5,075 nt of DNA, taken from NCBI GenBank assembly GCA_024762915.1, contig JANTGL010000214.1:1-5075 (forward strand), written 5' to 3'. Below, one piece after another: positions 1-3,512 of the stretch. Position 1 is the first letter of the stretch; each line of letters begins with the position of its first letter. The notes below the pieces were generated by a model, which ran no database searches, had not been told where the DNA came from, and saw only the letters and a list, made by a program, of their open reading frames with translations. This DNA is from Bacteroidales bacterium. Lineage in GTDB: Bacteria > Bacteroidota > Bacteroidia > Bacteroidales > JAADGE01. Position numbers and translations under genes: made by a program.

Positions 1-66
1 GATGCCAATAATTGGTTAGATGAACATATGTTGGATTTTTATCCGCTTGGCGATTTAAAAGGATAA
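1..66 (+). CDS. 2-oxoacid:acceptor (ferredoxin) oxidoreductase beta subunit, C-terminal end only
   Basis: Only the last 21 codons and a TAA stop (64-66) are visible; the gene starts upstream of the window. The readable tail includes WLDEHMLDFYPLGDLKG. This resembles the usual C-terminus of the thiamine-pyrophosphate-binding beta subunit of KorB/VorA-type 2-oxoacid:ferredoxin oxidoreductases, which ends in an acidic stretch followed by YPLG. The next gene, 34 bases downstream on the same strand, is the matching gamma subunit, which strongly supports the call. In such enzymes the beta subunit holds TPP and a [4Fe-4S] cluster and carries out oxidative decarboxylation of the 2-oxoacid in the cytoplasm. 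Those motifs lie outside the window. The substrate (2-oxoglutarate, a branched-chain 2-oxoacid or another) cannot be told from this fragment. Confidence 0.8.
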   Translation, partial: DANNWLDEHMLDFYPLGDLKG

Positions 67-100
67 ATTTTAATTAATTTAATTACAAAAATTCAAAAAA

Positions 101-652
101 ATGACAGAAGAAATTATTATAGCCGGTTTTGGAGGGCAGGGCGTTCTTTCAATGGGCAAAATTTTAGCATATTCGGGCATTATGGAAGATAAAGAAGTGA
201 GTTGGATGCCTTCCTACGGACCTGAAATGCGAGGCGGTACGGCAAATGTAACCGTTATTATAAGTGATGAACGTATTAATTCACCGATATTACACAATTT
301 TGATACGGCGATTATCTTAAATCAACAATCAATGGATAAATTTGAAGAAACCGTAAATCCGGGAGGAGTTTTACTTTATGATCCCAACGGTATCATTCAT
401 CATCCGTCAAGAACAGACATTAACATATACACGATAGAAGGTGCTGCGGAAGCAGCCAAATTAAAAAGCTCGAAAACCTTTAATATGATTGTTTTAGGAG
501 CTTTTTTAAAACTTAAACCAATCGTAAATATGGATAATGTACATAAAGGTCTTGAAAAATCCTTGCCTGAAAGACATCATCATTTAATACCAATGAATGA
601 AGAAGCAATTAAAGTGGGTATGGAAAAAATAAAAGAAGTCCATACGGTTTAA
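101..652 (+). CDS. 2-oxoacid:acceptor oxidoreductase gamma subunit (KorC/VorC-type)
   Basis: This 183-residue protein is the usual length for a separate gamma subunit. It opens with a Rossmann-like strand and glycine loop, IIIAGFGGQGV (residues 5-15), followed by the family signature PSYGPEMRGGTAN (37-49). In pyruvate/2-oxoglutarate/2-oxoisovalerate:ferredoxin oxidoreductases this domain binds coenzyme A and takes part in forming the acyl-CoA, passing two electrons to ferredoxin. The complex is cytoplasmic and oxygen-sensitive, typical of anaerobes. It follows the beta subunit tail after 34 bases, so the two are almost certainly one operon, with alpha and probably a ferredoxin subunit further upstream. 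The ATG at 101 sits right after an A-rich leader (ATTCAAAAAA) without a Shine-Dalgarno sequence, as is common in Bacteroidota. Starting there leaves only two residues before the conserved first strand. A hairpin terminator follows the stop. I give no gene symbol because the substrate class (kor versus vor) is not decidable here. Confidence 0.93.
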   Translation: MTEEIIIAGFGGQGVLSMGKILAYSGIMEDKEVSWMPSYGPEMRGGTANVTVIISDERINSPILHNFDTAIILNQQSMDKFEETVNPGGVLLYDPNGIIHHPSRTDINIYTIEGAAEAAKLKSSKTFNMIVLGAFLKLKPIVNMDNVHKGLEKSLPERHHHLIPMNEEAIKVGMEKIKEVHTV

Positions 653-676
653 ATAATAAAATATTTTTATAAATTT

Positions 677-704
677 GAAGACCTGCATTTGCGGGTCTTT
701 TTTT
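677..704 (+). terminator. Rho-independent terminator after the oxidoreductase operon
   Basis: AGACCTGC (679-686) pairs with GCGGGTCT (691-698) around the four-base loop ATTT; one of the eight pairs is a T-G wobble. An extra A-T pair (678/699) and G-T pair (677/700) can extend the stem. A run of seven T (698-704) follows directly. It lies 25 bases after the gamma subunit stop, so it most likely ends the beta-gamma transcript. The T run stops only 10 bases before the next start codon (715). Confidence 0.85.
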
Positions 705-714
705 ATCTTATACT

Positions 715-1521
715 ATGGAAAAATATCTGTTATTAAAAAAATATGCTGATACAATTTCTGCGGAAGAAGAAGCAACAGTTTTAAAAGAACACAGTATCCC
801 TTATATTATTGAAGATAAAAGTTTGCAATTCCGATTTGATAAAGACGGATATGATTTAATTCATTTGAAAGTTTCTGAAGATGACTTTTCAAAATCAAAA
901 CTGCTGCTGAATGAATATGATGAAAAAAAAATATCGGAACTCGGGAAAAGCCACTATTTATATACATTTTCAGATAAAGATATTATAGACATTACAGCAA
1001 ATCCCGAAGATTGGACAAATGCAGAAATCAAATTGGCAAAACAAATTATTACTGAAAGACAATTAAACATAACTGAGGATTCAATTCAAAATTTGCAACA
1101 AAAATTTACAGAAAATAAAATAGATAAAACACTTAAAAGAAACAAATCAGTATGGTTTCTTTTTATTGCAATACTATCAATACTGAATTCAGTATTTTTT
1201 TATTCGGGAATTAAAATAAGATTTATATTCGGCATAGGTATTACAGAACTTATTGAACGTATTATTATTAATCAAGACATTCCTCTTCTTCCTGTTATTT
1301 CAAATCTGTTATTCGGAGGTTTCTTCCTTTTCATTTGGATATACGCTAAAAAAAATGAAGAATGGGCTTTTAAGGTCGGTTTAATTTTATATTTATTTGA
1401 TTCCGTATATTTATTCTTAATGTTATATTGGATTGCAGGTATACTACATATTATAATCTCAATTTTTATCTATCTTGCATATAAAAAAGTTAAAATTGAA
1501 TTAGAAAAAATAAATAAATAG
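715..1521 (+). CDS. Membrane protein with N-terminal DUF2007-like domain, function unknown
   Basis: This protein of 268 residues has three visible parts. Residues about 3-68 look like a DUF2007-type domain ('putative signal-transducing protein', a small ACT/GlnB-like fold): an EEEATVLKEHSIPYIIED stretch followed by a strand, then LKVSEDDFSKSKLLLNEYDE. Residues about 81-117 form a short soluble module, YLYTFSDKDIIDITANPEDW then helix, ending in ITERQ; I associate this arrangement with hypothetical Bacteroidota membrane proteins. From about residue 145 there are roughly four hydrophobic membrane segments (about 145-163, 189-210, 217-237, 238-256), with a less hydrophobic stretch at 168-185 and a short lysine-rich tail. 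The N-terminus has no signal peptide, so the soluble part is probably cytoplasmic. The ATG at 715 begins the conserved domain with no spare residues. It has no Shine-Dalgarno sequence and sits just past the upstream terminator. The gene reads alone. The domain assignment is from pattern, not from a search, and the job is unknown. Confidence 0.8.
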   Translation: MEKYLLLKKYADTISAEEEATVLKEHSIPYIIEDKSLQFRFDKDGYDLIHLKVSEDDFSKSKLLLNEYDEKKISELGKSHYLYTFSDKDIIDITANPEDWTNAEIKLAKQIITERQLNITEDSIQNLQQKFTENKIDKTLKRNKSVWFLFIAILSILNSVFFYSGIKIRFIFGIGITELIERIIINQDIPLLPVISNLLFGGFFLFIWIYAKKNEEWAFKVGLILYLFDSVYLFLMLYWIAGILHIIISIFIYLAYKKVKIELEKINK

Positions 1522-1523
1522 TG

Positions 1524-1553
1524 TTTTATAAAGCTTAAAATTTCATACCTTTA
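1524..1553 (+). promoter_or_regulatory. Candidate Bacteroidota-type promoter for the lipoprotein/lysine-rich gene pair
   Basis: TACCTTTA (1546-1553) matches the Bacteroidota -7 element TAnnTTTG except for the final base. A T-rich TTTT (1524-1527), one base from the -33 element TTTG, lies 18 bases upstream. A transcript would start around 1558-1562, leaving a leader of about 20-25 bases before the ATG at 1583. The position in a 61-base gap between the membrane protein stop and the lipoprotein start fits. The -33 match is weak in such AT-rich DNA. Confidence 0.4.
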
Positions 1554-1582
1554 CATTAATTATTAACTAAAACACTTTTGAA

Positions 1583-1819
1583 ATGAAAAAAATATTCGGT
1601 TTATTAATTATTGCAGTTTTTTTATTTGCCTGTAACCCGAAAGAAGATAACGGGGACAATTCAAATTCGAGCGACACAACGGAAATCGTAAACGATAACA
1701 TTAAAAGTGATACGACTGAGATTGTAATTACACCTGAAGAAGTTGATAAAACATCAGAAGAAATCTTGCAAAAAACAGAAGAAATTGATAAACAATTAGA
1801 TGACATTTTAAACAATTAA
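1583..1819 (+). CDS. Small exported lipoprotein, function unknown
   Basis: A 78-residue protein begins with a classic lipoprotein signal: MKK, a hydrophobic core, and the lipobox LFAC with the lipid-modified cysteine at residue 17, followed by NPKED. The mature part is only about 62 residues and is very acidic. Residues 18-50 are Asn/Asp/Ser/Thr-rich and likely disordered; they contain the heptapeptide SDTTEIV twice (30-36 and 42-48). Residues about 51-77 (PEEVDKTSEEILQKTEEIDKQL) have regular hydrophobic spacing and should form one helix, perhaps a short coiled coil. The acidic residues after Cys17 may affect membrane sorting or surface exposure, as known for Bacteroidota lipoproteins, but the exact export signal is not clear. 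The next gene begins 12 bases after the stop, so the two are probably co-transcribed. I recognise no family. Export to the envelope is well supported; the role is unknown. Confidence 0.82.
   Translation: MKKIFGLLIIAVFLFACNPKEDNGDNSNSSDTTEIVNDNIKSDTTEIVITPEEVDKTSEEILQKTEEIDKQLDDILNN
1670..1726 (+). repeat. Two copies of a 21-base unit encoding SDTTEIV in the lipoprotein gene
   Basis: Copy one is 1670-1690 and copy two is 1706-1726. The encoded seven residues are identical, yet six of the seven codons differ, always at the third base (AGC/AGT, GAC/GAT, ACA/ACG, ACG/ACT, GAA/GAG, ATC/ATT); only GTA is the same. The peptide repeat is certain from the sequence. Whether it arose by duplication or by convergence is not. 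Confidence 0.8.
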
Positions 1820-1831
1820 AAACCCGGAATC

Positions 1832-2446
1832 ATGAAAAAATTAATTTCAAATATTTTAATAGTGACTTTTATCTTCTTCTCGGGACAGATAATCGCTCAA
1901 AAAACAAATGACCACGGCGGAAGCAAAGTGAAAAAAGAACAAAAAAAACTAAACAACAATACAAAAGACAAATCGAAAGGTAAAACAAACGATAAAGGCG
2001 GAAGTGATGTTAAAAAAGACCAAAAAGGAAATCACAACAAAAAGCCGATCGTTGATGACAGAACCAAAAAAGATAAAGGAAAAAAAGACAAAGGCAATAA
2101 AGACAAAAACAAAGACAATAAAGGGAAAAATAAAGATAAGGCAAAAGATGATCATGCCAATGAATACAAAAATTTAACACCCGAAGAAAAAATTGAAAAA
2201 GCTCACGACAATATCCAAAAATCAAGAGATAAAATTGCTAAAGCATTCGAACATATTGAACATCAGAAAGAAACAAGCAACATTTCAGAGGAACAATATC
2301 AAAAAAAATTAGCAAAAATTAAAGAATTGGAAAAACAATTGAATGAGCTTGATGAGAAAAATGAAAAATTAAGGAAAAAAGATAAAAAACATAAAGAAGG
2401 AAAAGATGATGACGATGATGAACATGAAGAACATGATAACAATTAA
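1832..2446 (+). CDS. Lysine-rich, low-complexity exported protein with coiled coil and acidic tail
   Basis: This 204-residue protein starts with a signal peptide, MKKLISNILIVTFIFFSG then QIIAQ. By the Bacteroidota Q-rule, cleavage after Ala22 would leave Gln23 as the new N-terminus (pyroglutamate). The mature chain is about a quarter lysine. In order it has two copies of KTNDxGGSxVKKxQK (24-38 and 51-65), then a KDK/KGN/KNK low-complexity stretch (about 79-107). A helical segment follows (about 115-185), starting LTPEEKIEKA and ending KIKELEKQLNELDEKNEKL, likely a coiled coil. The tail is strongly acidic with histidines (five Asp at 192-196, then EHEEHD), which could bind metal ions. It starts 12 bases after the lipoprotein stop and ends at a strong terminator, so these two genes look like one unit. 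No enzymatic domain is visible. It may be periplasmic or envelope-associated, binding polyanions or metals, but that is inference. The LT-x-x-E start of the helix loosely recalls Spy/CpxP-type periplasmic proteins, without enough support for that call. Confidence 0.8.
   Translation: MKKLISNILIVTFIFFSGQIIAQKTNDHGGSKVKKEQKKLNNNTKDKSKGKTNDKGGSDVKKDQKGNHNKKPIVDDRTKKDKGKKDKGNKDKNKDNKGKNKDKAKDDHANEYKNLTPEEKIEKAHDNIQKSRDKIAKAFEHIEHQKETSNISEEQYQKKLAKIKELEKQLNELDEKNEKLRKKDKKHKEGKDDDDDEHEEHDNN
1901..2029 (+). repeat. Imperfect repeat encoding KTNDxGGSxVKKxQK in the lysine-rich gene
   Basis: The unit at 1901-1948 (residues 24-39) and the unit at 1982-2029 (residues 51-66) share 12 of 16 residues. The invariant KTND, GGS, VKK and QK positions are kept. 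Four of the shared residues use different synonymous codons (Asn, Asp, Ser, Val). A 33-base Asn/Thr/Lys spacer separates the two copies. Confidence 0.75.
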
Positions 2447-2453
2447 ACAATCT

Positions 2454-2482
2454 AAGCCGATACGTTTTGTATCGGCTTTTTT
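2454..2482 (+). terminator. Strong Rho-independent terminator after the lysine-rich gene
   Basis: AAGCCGATAC (2454-2463) pairs perfectly over ten bases with GTATCGGCTT (2469-2478) around the loop GTTTT. The run of six T (2477-2482) overlaps the end of the stem. It begins 8 bases after the stop at 2446 and ends 24 bases before the next start. Confidence 0.92.
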
Positions 2483-2506
2483 ATTGCTTACCAAAAATAA
2501 ATTACT

Positions 2507-3376
2507 ATGAAAATCGATTACAACAAATGCAAAAGTTGCCGAATTTGTATAAATGTTTGTCCTTCAAAAATTTTGGACGTAAACGAAAATAAACAAACTT
2601 ATTTTAAAGAAGGACGAAAACACATTTGCCTCGAATGCGGACATTGTATGGCTGTTTGCAGTACGCAAGCAATAACGGTTCATTCAATGACTTATGAAAA
2701 AGATTTTGAATTAATCCCGAAAAACAATATTAATTACACGGAATTTATTGATTTTTTAAAAACACGTCGTTCCGTAAGAGAATTCAAAAACAAACCGATA
2801 GAAAAAGAAAAACTGCAACAAATTATTGAGGCTGTTTCAACGGCTCCCTACGGTGCCGAAAATGATGATATTTCAATCAATATAATTACGGATAAAACTA
2901 TTATTGAAAAATCTTTACCGCTAATGTCAAAATTTTATGATAATTTAAAAAAATGGTTTAAAAACCCGTTAATTCGCCGTATTATTAAAAAGAAAGAAGG
3001 TATTGAAACATTTAACACCATTAAAAACCATTTAATGCCGATGGTAAAACTTGACCATTACGACTTGAAAAATTACAATACCATAACAAGAGATGCTCCC
3101 GCAATCCTAATTTTTCATTCAAAACCGAATGCTGAAGAACACACCGAAGATGCACATATTTGCAACACAATCGCTATGCTAACGGCTCATTCTTTAGGTC
3201 TGGGATCTACAATTATAGGATTAATCGGTCCTGCCGTAAATAAATTCCCGGAACTTAAAGACTTGTATAAAATACCGCCTGAGAATAAAGTTATTACTTC
3301 TTTAATATTAGGTTATCCGAAATATAAATATCTTTATTCCGTAAAACGAAATCGGCAAAAAGTTACTTCGATATAA
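2507..3376 (+). CDS. Nitroreductase family protein with N-terminal 2x[4Fe-4S] ferredoxin domain
   Basis: This 289-residue fusion has a complete two-cluster ferredoxin domain. Cys8, 11, 14 and 18 (CKSCRICINVCP) and Cys41, 44, 47 and 51 (CLECGHCMAVC) fit the CxxCxxCxxxC pattern of [4Fe-4S] binding. A nitroreductase-fold flavin domain follows. FLKTRRSVREF (83-93) is the typical FMN-phosphate-binding start with Arg87, Arg88, Ser89 and Arg91. RDAPAILIFHS (195-205), the AHSLGLGSTIIG helix (227-238) and the closing LGYPK (268-272) are its other landmarks. A basic stretch (about 148-163) sits in the variable middle. The family binds FMN and is cytoplasmic. The fused clusters suggest that reduced ferredoxin or another iron-sulfur donor feeds the flavin, instead of NAD(P)H alone. 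The natural substrate is unknown; nitroaromatics, quinones or small enone-type compounds are family possibilities. The ATG at 2507 gives MKIDYNKC, right at the first cluster. The gene stands alone: a terminator lies upstream and a convergent kinase gene downstream. Confidence 0.92.
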   Translation: MKIDYNKCKSCRICINVCPSKILDVNENKQTYFKEGRKHICLECGHCMAVCSTQAITVHSMTYEKDFELIPKNNINYTEFIDFLKTRRSVREFKNKPIEKEKLQQIIEAVSTAPYGAENDDISINIITDKTIIEKSLPLMSKFYDNLKKWFKNPLIRRIIKKKEGIETFNTIKNHLMPMVKLDHYDLKNYNTITRDAPAILIFHSKPNAEEHTEDAHICNTIAMLTAHSLGLGSTIIGLIGPAVNKFPELKDLYKIPPENKVITSLILGYPKYKYLYSVKRNRQKVTSI

Positions 3377-3404
3377 AATATTAAAAAATTAAAAGGAGTT
3401 GCTT

Positions 3405-3512
3405 ATGAAACGGAGATTCAACTTCAGAATCGAATTTTTTCATCCTCTTCCTGATCTTGGAAAAAATTTATCTGAATTATTTTTCAGAAATAAAATTCGA
3501 TATGGATTTTAA
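3405..3512 (+). CDS. Possible 35-residue small protein (uncertain)
   Basis: An ATG at 3405 opens 35 codons ending at TAA (3510-3512). It is preceded by AAAAGGAG (3391-3398) at six bases, a near-ideal Shine-Dalgarno spacing that none of the other starts here has. The peptide starts MKRRFNFRIEFFHPLPDLG and is basic and rich in Phe and Arg. It has no signal peptide or membrane segment and matches nothing I recognise. The last 36 bases overlap the 3' end of the histidine kinase gene on the other strand. The frame also runs through a cluster of inverted repeats, so it may be chance inside a 3' untranslated region. Start and existence are both unproven. Confidence 0.2.
   Translation: MKRRFNFRIEFFHPLPDLGKNLSELFFRNKIRYGF
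3415..3501. repeat. Cluster of nested inverted repeats between convergent genes
   Basis: Four inverted repeats lie within 87 bases. GATTC (3415-3419) pairs with GAATC (3427-3431) and is followed by six T (3435-3440), so on the plus strand it could be a weak terminator for the nitroreductase gene. ATCGAATTTT (3429-3438) is a perfect 10-base inverted repeat with AAAATTCGAT (3492-3501). AATTTTTTC (3433-3441) pairs with GAAAAAATT (3460-3468) over nine bases. TCTGAA (3471-3476) pairs with TTCAGA (3483-3488). Several arms overlap, so they are alternative folds. The right side lies inside the kinase coding sequence. A two-way transcription end is the plainest explanation. Confidence 0.55.
3461..3488 (-). 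terminator. Weak candidate terminator for the histidine kinase gene
   Basis: Read on the minus strand, TCTGAA (3488-3483) and TTCAGA (3476-3471) form a six-base stem over a six-base loop that contains the kinase stop codon. TAAA and a run of six T (3466-3461) follow. The stem is short and AT-rich and the T run is four bases away, so efficiency is doubtful. Confidence 0.3.

Noticed and set aside
704..717. TTATACT just before 715 as a sigma-70 type -10 box
   Set aside because: It overlaps the start codon, lacks a -35 partner, and is the wrong consensus for a Bacteroidota genome.
1524..1540. TTTTA/TAAAA inverted repeat around AAGCTT as a terminator for the membrane protein gene
   Set aside because: Only five AT pairs with no T run after it; expected by chance in this composition.
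1567..2225. Several minus-strand open frames (1567-1815, 1949-2155, 2010-2225)
   Set aside because: They are antisense to the lipoprotein and lysine-rich genes. Their hydrophobic Phe/Val/Ser or Phe/Cys composition is the reverse complement of Lys/Glu/Asp codons, not real membrane proteins.
2160..2390. Spy/CpxP-like periplasmic chaperone in the helical part of the lysine-rich protein
   Set aside because: Only an LTPEE start and a helical periplasmic context agree. The paired LTxxQ motifs of that family are not clearly present.
2461..2469. TACGTTTTG as a Bacteroidota -7 promoter box for the nitroreductase gene
   Set aside because: It is the inner part of the strong terminator hairpin, and no TTTG-like -33 element lies at the right distance upstream.
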